DNA of 50,007 bases, from positions 1 to 50,007 of the forward strand of contig JACPUW010000036.1 in the NCBI GenBank assembly GCA_016192035.1, written 5' to 3'. Source of the stretch: Bacteroidota bacterium (lineage in GTDB: Bacteria > Bacteroidota > Bacteroidia > CAILMK01 > JACPUW01). Numbering within the stretch: the stretch's first letter is position 1; the number at the start of each line of letters is the position of its first letter. The translations under genes were made by a program, and so were the position numbers. Of the stretch, positions 16,834-25,017 are shown piece by piece. The notes below the pieces were generated by a model. It was not told where the DNA came from, made no database searches, and worked only from the letters and a program-made list of their open reading frames with translations.

Positions 16834-17238
16834 ATGATTAAGTACGCATTTTTTGCCCTCCTGCCAATCATTGCCCTACTACCGGCATGTGACCGCCATG
16901 AAAGCGAACACCACCATACGGAAGTGACTTTTGTTTCGCCCACCGATGGCCAAGAAATCCCTGAGGGCCAGGCCAGTGACATAGAGCTGCGCATAGACTT
17001 TAGCACTGAAGGGGAGCATTTGGAAGGGATAGACATTCGCCTATTTACTACTGCTAGCCCCACCGAGGCCATTTTTACCCATAAAATTCACGAACACGAA
17101 CAGGCCCACAGTTTTGTACAGAACCTAGACCTATCGGCCTATACCAGCGGCACGGCATTTACCCTGGATGTATCGGTGTGCCATGACCACGAATGCACCG
17201 ACAAAGAGTTGGAATCCATTACTTTTCGCCTGGAGTAG
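16834..17238 (+). CDS. His-rich periplasmic/outer-membrane lipoprotein
   Basis: The ATG at 16834 gives 134 residues beginning with a lipoprotein signal (MIKYAFFALLPIIALLPACD), lipidated at C19. An in-frame ATG at 16747 would remove the lipobox from the N-terminus and run over the promoter and operator, so I reject it. The mature protein is rich in histidine and acids (CDRHESEHHH, HKIHEHEQAH, VCHDHEC) and looks like a single Ig-like beta-sandwich. It resembles DUF4625-type lipoproteins only loosely. The His clusters suggest binding of a transition metal. Its 3' end overlaps the convergent TonB-receptor gene by 20 bp, and it shares an operator type with that gene. Confidence 0.7.
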   Translation: MIKYAFFALLPIIALLPACDRHESEHHHTEVTFVSPTDGQEIPEGQASDIELRIDFSTEGEHLEGIDIRLFTTASPTEAIFTHKIHEHEQAHSFVQNLDLSAYTSGTAFTLDVSVCHDHECTDKELESITFRLE

Positions 17239-19582
17239 GGTTTCTTTTGCCCATTGATAAAGGCATATGTAGGCCCAATAAAAAATTGCGTCCCTGCTCC
17301 GGCAGGTTAAGTGCTCTGTATCGGCTCATGTGGTTCAGGTAGGGCGTGTTAAACAGGTTGTTCACTCGCATGGACCAATGTAAAAAACCTAATGACCGAA
17401 AGGCCAACCTACCTCCCAGGCCCAAATGCACCAATATATAGCCAGGGGTTGCCGGCTCATTTCGTGCGGTGCGCTGCTGGGCCAGCACTTGGTCCACCAG
17501 GCACCATAGGCTTATCTGGTTGATGCGCTGTCCGTAAACTTTTTTCCACTCTAGACGGTGAAACAGGGCAAATGGCGGGCTAAACGGCAAGGAGCGCCCA
17601 GTAGTCCCCACTTGGCTAAACACTGCCTCCGCGCCCTGGCGCAATTCCAGGTTCTGGTATAATTCCATCACGTGTTCCACCTCCCCTCCCCAAATCCAAG
17701 CGTTGTCTTGATAGTAAGCATACACCTGTCCAGCCTCAGGCAAATAGGAAAACTTGCCCGAAGGCCCCAAGAATATAAATCCTTGATAGGCACTGCCCCA
17801 TAGGGCCATTTCTGCCCAGTGGCGGGCGGCGTGGTACCGCAGGCTACCATCCAGGTGCAGACCTGTTTCCTGTTGCAGTGAGGCATTACCCTGTTCATGC
17901 CTAAAAGTACCATGGTGTACGCCATTGGATGCCATTTCATTGGCATATGGCATTCTAAAGCTTCGGCTTAAATTGGCCTTAATATGAAAATGGGGGCCCA
18001 GGGGGCTGTGGGCACCCACCGCAGCCGACCATCCCAGGAACTGGCGCTTGGTAGGCGCAAACAACAAGCTATCAAGTATTTCACCCTGTGAGTTATATAG
18101 TATCCTATGCCCTTCACCAATCACATTGACCCCCTTGTCTATCCTAAGTGCCCCATTTATCCCAGCGCCTTCTTGCCAGGTGCACTCTACCAGATAGTAT
18201 GCCGCTAGCCTGCCCAAATCAAAATTGGGCAGCAGATAATCAAACCCACTGGAATGGTTTTGCTGCAACTGAAACCCCGCACCAAGCACCTGCTTTACCC
18301 CTTCATTTGGATTCCTTTCAAAGTGTCCATTGGCCGCATAAGTCATCAGGTCAAAGTGTTGTGCCAGCATACGCAGCGCGTCTGAATACGGTAGGTTTTG
18401 AAATTCGGGCCAGGCGTGTTCAGCCCTAAGGTTTCTCTGAACGGCCGCATCAATTGACAGGTGACTTTTTTTCCAGTGGGCAATAAAACTGCCCCCCAGC
18501 CTTTGGTGCCTCACCACTTGCTTTGGCAGGTCCATGTCGCGGTCGTTGTCATCAGGAACCAGACTATATGAAGTGGGAATGCCCACGGCACCCGCAAACA
18601 ATCCGCTGGTAAGGCCAAACTGGGAGTACCACAGGCGGTACGACGAATTGTGGCGGCGCAATCCCAAGCCTAGGCGGTAATGCAGCTCCTTCCCGGCGGT
18701 GTTTTTGAGCTTGCCATCGTATATGGGCAATTCAAACCCATTATATACAAAGGAGTTGGCCGGCAAACGGTAGTCTCCGTATGACTGTGTGGTAAACCGA
18801 CCTGACAGGGTAAGCCCTTTATGGGCACCGGCAAAGGACATGGATGTACCCACCAACCGGTTGTTGGATTCCAGCACCTGGTCTATGCCACCACGCAGGG
18901 TGCCAGGAGCCAAAAGGGCAAATGGCGGTGTATTGATCACCCCTCCGGTGGCATCTGCCCCATATTGCAGGGCTGAGGCTCCTTTGATGATTTCTACCTC
19001 TTCCACATCAAAGGGATCCATTTCAAGTCCGTGGTCCTGGCCCCATTGCTGACCCTCTTGGCGCACACCCCCTAGGTTTACCGCTATCCGGTTGCCGCTT
19101 AATCCCCTAATAACCGGTTTGCTAATACCTGCCCCGGTTTGAATATACTGCAGCCCCACTACCTGGCCCAGCGTGGCCGATAGGGTTTGTTTATGCATTT
19201 CATGTATCTGTGCGCCACCCAAATGCTCTACCGATTTGGAGTTTTCCAGTTTGGCGTGTTCATCAAGCACCACCATCTCTTCAAGCATTATAGTGGTCAT
19301 TTTCAAGCGCATCTGCACCCGGTCAAAGGGCTTTAGGGCGGTGTCTAATTCTTTGGTTTCATACCCAATCAGGGTGGCTACAATCCGGTATTTACCCGGT
19401 TCATACACGGGCAATTCAGCTTTGCCTTCCTCATTGCTTACCTGTACATATCCCTGCGGATAGACCACCAAGTGCACATTGGCCAATTCTTCACCTTCTT
19501 GTCCATATAGGTGTACCGTCACCTGGGCTTTAGCACAGAATGCGGCAAAAAAAACCGCCAATGCGGCTATGTGTCGATTCAC
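17219..19582 (-). CDS. TonB-dependent receptor, probable metal (zinc/haem-type) transporter
   Basis: The start is GTG at 19582 (MNRHIAALAVFFAAFCAKAQ), giving a 787-residue protein with a signal peptide. Residues ~20-100 form a carboxypeptidase-regulatory-like domain, ~110-230 the plug (RGLSGNRIAVNLGGVRQEG, then QQWGQDHGLEMDPFDVEEVE, then IIKGASALQYGADATGG), and the rest the 22-strand barrel. The plug signature with QQWGxDHG-xExDP is typical of receptors related to the ZnuD zinc/haem group. The barrel has several His-containing loops (for example NGVHHGTFRHEQGN). Flanking lipoprotein genes and the shared palindromes support a metal-uptake role; the substrate is inferred. Confidence 0.85.
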   Translation of the reverse strand: MNRHIAALAVFFAAFCAKAQVTVHLYGQEGEELANVHLVVYPQGYVQVSNEEGKAELPVYEPGKYRIVATLIGYETKELDTALKPFDRVQMRLKMTTIMLEEMVVLDEHAKLENSKSVEHLGGAQIHEMHKQTLSATLGQVVGLQYIQTGAGISKPVIRGLSGNRIAVNLGGVRQEGQQWGQDHGLEMDPFDVEEVEIIKGASALQYGADATGGVINTPPFALLAPGTLRGGIDQVLESNNRLVGTSMSFAGAHKGLTLSGRFTTQSYGDYRLPANSFVYNGFELPIYDGKLKNTAGKELHYRLGLGLRRHNSSYRLWYSQFGLTSGLFAGAVGIPTSYSLVPDDNDRDMDLPKQVVRHQRLGGSFIAHWKKSHLSIDAAVQRNLRAEHAWPEFQNLPYSDALRMLAQHFDLMTYAANGHFERNPNEGVKQVLGAGFQLQQNHSSGFDYLLPNFDLGRLAAYYLVECTWQEGAGINGALRIDKGVNVIGEGHRILYNSQGEILDSLLFAPTKRQFLGWSAAVGAHSPLGPHFHIKANLSRSFRMPYANEMASNGVHHGTFRHEQGNASLQQETGLHLDGSLRYHAARHWAEMALWGSAYQGFIFLGPSGKFSYLPEAGQVYAYYQDNAWIWGGEVEHVMELYQNLELRQGAEAVFSQVGTTGRSLPFSPPFALFHRLEWKKVYGQRINQISLWCLVDQVLAQQRTARNEPATPGYILVHLGLGGRLAFRSLGFLHWSMRVNNLFNTPYLNHMSRYRALNLPEQGRNFLLGLHMPLSMGKRNPTPGEK

Positions 19583-19586
19583 GCTG

Positions 19587-19594
19587 CAAAGCTA
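19587..19594 (-). promoter_or_regulatory. -7 promoter element TAGCTTTG of the TonB-receptor gene
   Basis: Exact TAnnTTTG match, four bases (CAGC) before the GTG start at 19582, so the mRNA is probably leaderless. The palindrome at 19599-19619 begins 4 nt upstream of this element, between the expected -33 and -7 positions. Confidence 0.65.
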
Positions 19595-19598
19595 GGGC

Positions 19599-19619
19599 AA
19601 ATGCAACTCCGTTGCATTT
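19599..19619. promoter_or_regulatory. Palindromic operator 2 between divergent lipoprotein and TonB-receptor genes (Fur/Zur-like candidate)
   Basis: AAATGCAAC (19599-19607) and GTTGCATTT (19611-19619) are perfect 9-bp inverted repeats around TCC. The site lies in the 65-bp region between two divergent start codons and next to both -7 elements (19587-19594 minus, 19636-19643 plus), so one bound dimer could repress both genes. Length, symmetry and position fit an operator of the Fur superfamily; zinc (Zur) is favoured only by the receptor type. Confidence 0.75.
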
Positions 19620-19635
19620 ACAACCAAGGCCAACC

Positions 19636-19643
19636 TATTTTTG
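19636..19643 (+). promoter_or_regulatory. -7 promoter element TATTTTTG of the DUF4625-like lipoprotein gene
   Basis: Exact TAnnTTTG match, four bases (TGCC) before the ATG at 19648. A TTG inside the right arm of the palindrome (19612-19614) lies 21 nt upstream and could serve as the -33 element. Confidence 0.6.
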
Positions 19644-19647
19644 TGCC

Positions 19648-20457
19648 ATGAAATGGTCAGTGTACCTCCTTACATTGCTATACATCTCCTTGATATTTAG
19701 CAACTGCGGGCTTGTTGACATAGACGAAAGCCCCCCCTTACTGGAATGGGGTGATAAGGGGAGCCCCATACAGGCCGATTCGGTATGTGGTGAGCTCTCG
19801 CCACATGCCATTCGCCTTATGGGCGGCGACACACTGGCGCTTGACCTGGTACTTACGGATGATGTGGGCTTGGGACAGCTAAAAATTGACATTCACGACA
19901 ATTTTGATTGCCACGGACATAGCAACAAAACCCAGGATTGGTACGTGCAGGATATACTAGACCTGCCAGGCACCTACGAAACACTATTCATGGAATACCC
20001 CGTGCCACCACAACCCACCGCCGGATATTATCACCTAACCATAAGATTAATAGATGATAATGGAAACGAAGGTGCACCGTCCAACATAGATCTTGTTGTA
20101 TTAAACCGTGCCGACCTTAAAGCTCCATTAATAAAAGTGGCACTGCCCAGCTCCAAGGAACTGATGGTGTCCAAAGGGGAAGAAGTACCGCTTAGTTATG
20201 TACTCGTTGATAACCACACCCTAGACCCTCCAAATAGCCGTTTTGTACTCCAATACAGGGATTTTTCATCGGGCAATGTATTTACCGTGGACCAATTAGA
20301 CCTTTTGGAACCAGACAGTACGGCAAGGATTGAAATAACATTCAGGGTGCCAAGCACATGGAAACACGGATATACATATGGCCTAGAAGCCTATGGCTTC
20401 GATTGGGTAAACAACCGGTCAAACCTAGCGGAACGGGTGATGGTAGTGGCAGAGTAA
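19648..20457 (+). CDS. DUF4625-like lipoprotein
   Basis: The ATG at 19648 gives 269 residues with a lipoprotein signal (MKWSVYLLTLLYISLIFSNC), lipidated at C20. The open frame extends upstream into the divergent TonB-receptor gene, but that part is not credible. The first domain (about 25-165) holds LVLTDDVGLGQLKIDIHDN, then FDCHGHSNK, and ends in RLIDDNGNEG; this is the pattern of DUF4625, a Bacteroidota lipoprotein family. A second beta-rich domain repeats the same logic (VPLSYVLVDNHTLD ... YGFDWVNNRSN). The DIHDNFDCHGH cluster could bind metal. The gene is divergent from the receptor gene, with the operator between them. Confidence 0.75.
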   Translation: MKWSVYLLTLLYISLIFSNCGLVDIDESPPLLEWGDKGSPIQADSVCGELSPHAIRLMGGDTLALDLVLTDDVGLGQLKIDIHDNFDCHGHSNKTQDWYVQDILDLPGTYETLFMEYPVPPQPTAGYYHLTIRLIDDNGNEGAPSNIDLVVLNRADLKAPLIKVALPSSKELMVSKGEEVPLSYVLVDNHTLDPPNSRFVLQYRDFSSGNVFTVDQLDLLEPDSTARIEITFRVPSTWKHGYTYGLEAYGFDWVNNRSNLAERVMVVAE

Positions 20458-20527
20458 GGTGGGGGCTAGATTGAACGCGCTGTGCTACAGGTTCAGATGG
20501 ATTGAAACACCAATATGTGGTGCGCCG

Positions 20528-21226
20528 TTATGAAGCCTTGCGCACGGTGCGTTGTTCTATGCGTTTTTCATAGTCCAGCCCCTGAAATATCCGCTGTACA
20601 AATATCCCTGGTGTGTGTATGTCGTTTGGATTAAGCATACCCGCGGGCACCAGCTCCTCTACTTCTGCTATGGTAACCTTGCCGGCCATGGCCATTAAGG
20701 GATTGAAATTACGGGCAGTGTCTTTATAGATCAAATTCCCCAGGGTATCCCCTTTCCAGGCCTTCACCAGGGCAAAGTCGGCTTTAAGCCACTGTTCCAT
20801 CACATACATTTTGCCATGAAACTCGCGCACTTCTTTACCTTGAGCTACTTCGGTGCCATAGCCCGCAGGGGTAAAAAATGCTGGTATCCCTGCCCCACCT
20901 GCCCTGCAGCGTTCGGCCAGGGTGCCCTGTGGAATCAAGTCCACTTCCAACTCCCCTGAAAGCAGTTGCCTTTCAAATTCTTCGTTTTCACCCACATAAG
21001 ATGATATCATTTTCCTCACCTGTCGCCCTTTTAGCATAAGCCCTATGCCAAAATCGTCAACCCCGGCATTGTTTGATATACAGGTAAGTCCGTGTATGCC
21101 CATGGCCACCAGGGCTGAGATACAGTTTTCGGGAATACCGCATAGGCCAAAACCACCCAACATCAAGGTCGCCCCACTGGGTATATCGTTCACGGCTTCC
21201 TGAGCATTGGCGAAAACCTTGTTCAT
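20528..21226 (-). CDS. scoA: 3-oxoacid CoA-transferase subunit A
   Basis: The ATG at 21226 ([15 protein letters not shown]) gives 232 residues, the normal length of this subunit. Hallmarks include [10 protein letters not shown] (24-33), [12 protein letters not shown], the [13 protein letters not shown] segment, and [20 protein letters not shown]. Subunit A of succinyl-CoA:3-ketoacid CoA-transferase moves CoA from succinyl-CoA to acetoacetate or a similar acid, together with subunit B, which carries the catalytic glutamate. No subunit B gene is adjacent: the downstream gene is convergent and the upstream gene divergent. The frame extends further upstream, but over another gene's start. A TACCTTTG element lies 24 nt before the ATG. 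Confidence 0.88.
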   Translation of the reverse strand: MNKVFANAQEAVNDIPSGATLMLGGFGLCGIPENCISALVAMGIHGLTCISNNAGVDDFGIGLMLKGRQVRKMISSYVGENEEFERQLLSGELEVDLIPQGTLAERCRAGGAGIPAFFTPAGYGTEVAQGKEVREFHGKMYVMEQWLKADFALVKAWKGDTLGNLIYKDTARNFNPLMAMAGKVTIAEVEELVPAGMLNPNDIHTPGIFVQRIFQGLDYEKRIEQRTVRKAS

Positions 21227-21250
21227 ATATTGCTGCTTTATAAATTGCAC

Positions 21251-21258
21251 CAAAGGTA
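21251..21258 (-). promoter_or_regulatory. -7 promoter element TACCTTTG of scoA
   Basis: Exact TAnnTTTG match, 24 nt before the ATG at 21226. Confidence 0.55.
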
Positions 21259-21290
21259 AAGTTTGCCCCTTGCAAGCCCACCACACCTCC

Positions 21291-22583
21291 TTGCGCATCC
21301 CCTTATTGTTAGGCTTCCTGTGGTTTTCTGGGCCACTTTGGGGGCAGGGCATGTGCGTATGGCGCTACTGGCAAACACCTGACACGGCGCTCTATCAAAT
21401 CAGCTGTGTAGTTCCCTCCCACCAGGTAGCCTACTATCCCCAGTATTGCAAAAATTTATTTGATAGCCTTGTAGTTACGTGGTCAGTTGATCCTATGGGC
21501 CAAAATTCCGTGGCCCACTATACCTGCCTTAACCGAGTCCGGGCAATGGCCATAGCCCAGGCGCTGCATAATGGTTTGGCGTGTACCTCATACTTATACA
21601 CCAACTTTCAGCCAAAACCAGCCCCTATGGCAGGAATGCCGTACCCGGCTGATACCCTACACCTAATCGGTGGAATGTCACGGCGGGCCACACGCATATT
21701 GGCCGCTGGCCATTCCGGCAGTCTGGCTCAGGCATCCACGCCCAAGCCACTTATGGTCCAGGTGTATTTCAATGGAATAATGCCCAATGAATTGCCCTGC
21801 TACGCGCTGCTGTGCGACCTGCTGGAGCAACAAGACGGCTTGTTTCAACAACACATGGTGAAAAGTGGACTAACCCTGGGCGCAGGTCTCGACTATGCCC
21901 CGCTTATGGCACCCTATTATGTGCGGTTTACGTTCACGCCCAACCCCATGGGGCTTAAGGAGGCCATTGAAGGTTTCTTTAATGAGTTGCGGGCTGTGGC
22001 CTTACTCAGCTACCACACACCTGCCCAACTCCAGTTGGCCAAGGAGCGCGCAATAGCTAAAAGGCACATGTATTTGGACAGGTTTGCCACTGGGGCAGCA
22101 CTGGATATAACCGACCAATACTTCCTGGAGACCACCGGTAGTGCTTCCTACCTAGACAGCCTTTTGGCGGTCAACAAACTCGATATGTTGCGGTTCACTC
22201 GCCGTTTGCTATCCAACCAACATTTTTTGGTATGCGTGCAAGCCCCCAAAGAGCACCTGGGCCAGGCGCAAGCCATTGTGTGGCCCACCAAGCCATTGCA
22301 AGCCTACCAAGTGAGTTGGAGTGACCATAAGGACGTGGTGCTGAACACCAAGGCGCAAGCCGTGCTGGATACGGTGGGGTATATACTAAACCTAAGCCCT
22401 TGGTTACATGCCGAATTCGTTTTGGCTGGTGAAGCAAGCCGCAAGGTGAAGCGCCGCCGACAGCGGCAGGTAACCGAATACCTAGCCGGAATAAAGGTGC
22501 GCAACGTGCTGATAACAAAATATGTAGGCAACAACAAGAATGGCGAAACACTGGAAATAAAACCGGTAAGCAATGAAAGGTAG
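21291..22583 (+). CDS. Secreted protein resembling a degenerate M16 (insulinase-family) peptidase, first of a pair
   Basis: I chose TTG at 21291, which gives a clean signal peptide ([19 protein letters not shown]). The frame is open from an ATG at 21207, but that would add a hydrophilic lead and overlap scoA's start; an ATG at 21351 would lose the signal. The middle (about residues 200-320) resembles an M16 C-terminal domain: [33 protein letters not shown] and [19 protein letters not shown]. No HxxEH zinc motif is present, so it would not be a peptidase itself. The last ~55 residues ([19 protein letters not shown], then TEYLAGIKV) vaguely recall an OmpA-type domain. It overlaps the next gene by 11 bp. 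Confidence 0.5.
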   Translation: MRIPLLLGFLWFSGPLWGQGMCVWRYWQTPDTALYQISCVVPSHQVAYYPQYCKNLFDSLVVTWSVDPMGQNSVAHYTCLNRVRAMAIAQALHNGLACTSYLYTNFQPKPAPMAGMPYPADTLHLIGGMSRRATRILAAGHSGSLAQASTPKPLMVQVYFNGIMPNELPCYALLCDLLEQQDGLFQQHMVKSGLTLGAGLDYAPLMAPYYVRFTFTPNPMGLKEAIEGFFNELRAVALLSYHTPAQLQLAKERAIAKRHMYLDRFATGAALDITDQYFLETTGSASYLDSLLAVNKLDMLRFTRRLLSNQHFLVCVQAPKEHLGQAQAIVWPTKPLQAYQVSWSDHKDVVLNTKAQAVLDTVGYILNLSPWLHAEFVLAGEASRKVKRRRQRQVTEYLAGIKVRNVLITKYVGNNKNGETLEIKPVSNER

Positions 22584-23628
22584 TTGGATGGGGCTGGTAT
22601 GCCTATGGGTGGTATTATCAGTGTCCATGTCCCTGCCTGCCCAAATAGCAAGCGGAGGGCAGGAAGGTGTGTTATATGAATATAGGCCAGGCCCCGTGGC
22701 CTTGACACTGGCATGGGCCGATACCGACACAGGACTGGCGCATGTAGAAAATGGCCTGTGGCTGGAGGCAAGCCTTGTGGGCGGCACACAGCGCATTGGC
22801 GCGGCTGACTGGAGTGCCTTAAGCCGTGACTACCTTATTCATTGGCAAGCCCTCCATATGCGCAACACATTACTAATCAAGGTACAGTTTCCGCCTAGCC
22901 AAACTCCCCTGGCGCTGCAAATGCTCCAAGACTTGCTGCATGGGGCCGCGCTCGATTCACACGCGGTGGCACAGTGGCGGCAAGAAACTATGAACCACTA
23001 CCGGTACTACCACCGCGATCCGGATAGCCTGATGAAGTGGTGGGCCATGGGTACGGAAGAAAAGTACAAATCCATTGATAAATTGGCCCTTAAGCCAGAT
23101 AAAAATGGGATACTGGGCTGCATGGGATACCCACAGGTGGTCACGTGCGCAGGTCCTGCCGACAGCACCCTTTTGTCGTGGCTTGGTCAAGTAAGCACCG
23201 CTCCTGTGCCCGTTAACTGGCGCATTACCACTCAACTACCAGTAGAAAAATCTAGGCCCAAACTTGGCCTTATAGGGCAAAGCGTAGCGCAGGTGGTGGC
23301 CAACGACCCATTGAGCGGAATGGCCGCTTGGCTACAACACGCATCACAAGTGGGCACTGAGGCATGGCTGGCACATGGGCCTTATTTCCATGTGCTTATC
23401 AGGCCCTTACCAATAGATGCCCTATCCAGTTTGCCATGGCAACCAATGGATGACTACTGGCTGGAAGAAGCGTGGGAGCTATGGTTGCTAAAGCGGGAGC
23501 GAAACGCAGATCTTTCGGTTGCCATGTCCATGGTGGCACTGGGTATATGGCCCGCCCACCTTCTGGACAACCAATATCCAGACACTGATTGTGGCCCATT
23601 GATAATTAGTGAGTTTCACATGAAGTAG
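22573..23628 (+). CDS. Secreted protein of unknown function, possibly a degenerate M16-like partner
   Basis: The 351-residue product has a signal peptide ending at about residue 24 (MSLPAQ). Its start lies inside the preceding gene (11-bp overlap), so the two are translationally coupled. A segment at about 98-150 (NTLLIKVQFPP, LALQMLQDLLHGAALDSHAV and QWRQETMNHYRYYHRDPDS) has the helix pattern found after the first strands of M16 domains, where paired subunits often occur as neighbouring genes. There is no HxxEH motif. Similarity is weak, and I state it only as a hypothesis. The C-terminus is rich in Trp (YWLEEAWELWLL). Confidence 0.5.
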   Translation: MKGSWMGLVCLWVVLSVSMSLPAQIASGGQEGVLYEYRPGPVALTLAWADTDTGLAHVENGLWLEASLVGGTQRIGAADWSALSRDYLIHWQALHMRNTLLIKVQFPPSQTPLALQMLQDLLHGAALDSHAVAQWRQETMNHYRYYHRDPDSLMKWWAMGTEEKYKSIDKLALKPDKNGILGCMGYPQVVTCAGPADSTLLSWLGQVSTAPVPVNWRITTQLPVEKSRPKLGLIGQSVAQVVANDPLSGMAAWLQHASQVGTEAWLAHGPYFHVLIRPLPIDALSSLPWQPMDDYWLEEAWELWLLKRERNADLSVAMSMVALGIWPAHLLDNQYPDTDCGPLIISEFHMK

Positions 23629-23750
23629 TTTTCTTGTTTCCAAACTTCCAAATTGCCCATGGGGCCCTTAAGGGAGCGGTTTAACACACAAATAAGGCAG
23701 TGTACATAAAGGGAATAAGCCATTGAATACCGGTAAAGGTTAAAAAAGCA

Positions 23751-23758
23751 TAGATTTG
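23751..23758 (+). promoter_or_regulatory. -7 promoter element TAGATTTG of the M48 protease gene
   Basis: Exact TAnnTTTG match, five bases (AACAG) before the GTG at 23764. This supports the GTG as the true start. Confidence 0.6.
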
Positions 23759-23763
23759 AACAG

Positions 23764-25017
23764 GTGGACCTAAGCCCGCATACCCTGCTAGCCCTACTGG
23801 CCGGAGCCTTAACCCTGGAATTTGCGGTAGGCCAAATATTGGCCCAGCTCAACCAAGGATACCCGCCACCTAAGCTCCCCGAACACCTTGGCCACCTATA
23901 CACACCCGAAAAATATGCCCGTGCCTTGGAGTATAAAAGGGAAAGGCACCGTTTGTCCGTTTTTGGCGGATGGGCGGGGTACCTAGCGGTTATGGGTCTG
24001 CTGTTGTCAGGTGGTTTTGCCGGAATAGACGCTTGGATAAGGGGATTTGAACCCAATACCCCGTGGCACAGCTTGTTGTTCTTGGGCATGTTATATCTAG
24101 GCAGTGACCTGTTATCCCTTCCGATACAGCTATATGCCACCTTTGTGGTTGAGGCCCGGTATGGGTTTAACACCACTACCCCTGGCACTTTTTTACTGGA
24201 CAAACTCAAGACATACGCCCTTGCCCTGTTGGTGGGAGGCCCGCTGGTATATGGACTCCTTACGATCATTCTCCACTGGGGAACGGGATTTTGGTGGCGG
24301 GCCTGGATACTGGCCATGGCGGTAAGCGTGGGCATGGGGTATCTATACACCAGCTTGCTATTGCCCATTTTCAACAAGTTAAGCCCACTGCCAGAGGGGC
24401 CCTTGCTCCATGCCATTCAGCAGTTGACCCTGCGCCTTCACTTTCCGCATGGCAGGGTGGTATGTATGGATGCCAGTAAGCGGAGCACCAAGGCCAATGC
24501 CTTTTTCTCAGGATTTGGCAGGCAAAAAACCATAGTGCTCACCGACAACCTGCTACATGACCATACCGATGCCGAAACAGTGGCCGTATTGGCCCATGAA
24601 ATAGGCCACTATACCCTGCGCCACACCTGGGTGCAGATGGGCATTTCAGCCATTACCACCGGCGCCATCTTATTCATACTATCATTGGTGCTTTTCAGCT
24701 TGGGCATGTCAAAGGCTATGGGTGCGAGTGAATGGGTAGTACATGTCAACCTCCTGGCGGCGGGCATGTTGTTTTCCCCCATCAACCTGGTTATCGGACT
24801 GTTTACCAACTCACTATCGAGACGACAGGAGTATAGGGCCGATGCCTTTGCCGCCGAACAGGTACCTGCCCAGGACTTGGCCGCAGCCCTGGGCCGCTTG
24901 GCCAGCAACAGCCTTGACGACCTTTTTCCCCATCCCGCCTATGTGCGCGCTTACTACAGCCATCCTACCATCCCTGAGCGCCTGGAGGCCTTGGGTGCCC
25001 TGATCGCAAAGGACTAA
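23764..25017 (+). CDS. M48 family membrane metalloprotease (Ste24/CAAX prenyl protease 1-like)
   Basis: The 417-residue protein has several membrane segments and the zinc-protease motif HEIGH at 278-282, with the third ligand glutamate E356 in EYRADAF. The N-terminal half contains EYKRERHRLSVFGGW and the RYGFNTTTPGTFLLDKLK block typical of Ste24-type enzymes. TKANAFFSGFGRQKTIVLTD before the active site is also characteristic. In bacteria such enzymes probably remove damaged or misfolded membrane proteins; prenyl processing is not expected. The GTG start at 23764 is supported by the promoter element 5 nt upstream. The 3' end overlaps the convergent GH3-like gene by 4 bp. Confidence 0.9.
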   Translation: MDLSPHTLLALLAGALTLEFAVGQILAQLNQGYPPPKLPEHLGHLYTPEKYARALEYKRERHRLSVFGGWAGYLAVMGLLLSGGFAGIDAWIRGFEPNTPWHSLLFLGMLYLGSDLLSLPIQLYATFVVEARYGFNTTTPGTFLLDKLKTYALALLVGGPLVYGLLTIILHWGTGFWWRAWILAMAVSVGMGYLYTSLLLPIFNKLSPLPEGPLLHAIQQLTLRLHFPHGRVVCMDASKRSTKANAFFSGFGRQKTIVLTDNLLHDHTDAETVAVLAHEIGHYTLRHTWVQMGISAITTGAILFILSLVLFSLGMSKAMGASEWVVHVNLLAAGMLFSPINLVIGLFTNSLSRRQEYRADAFAAEQVPAQDLAAALGRLASNSLDDLFPHPAYVRAYYSHPTIPERLEALGALIAKD

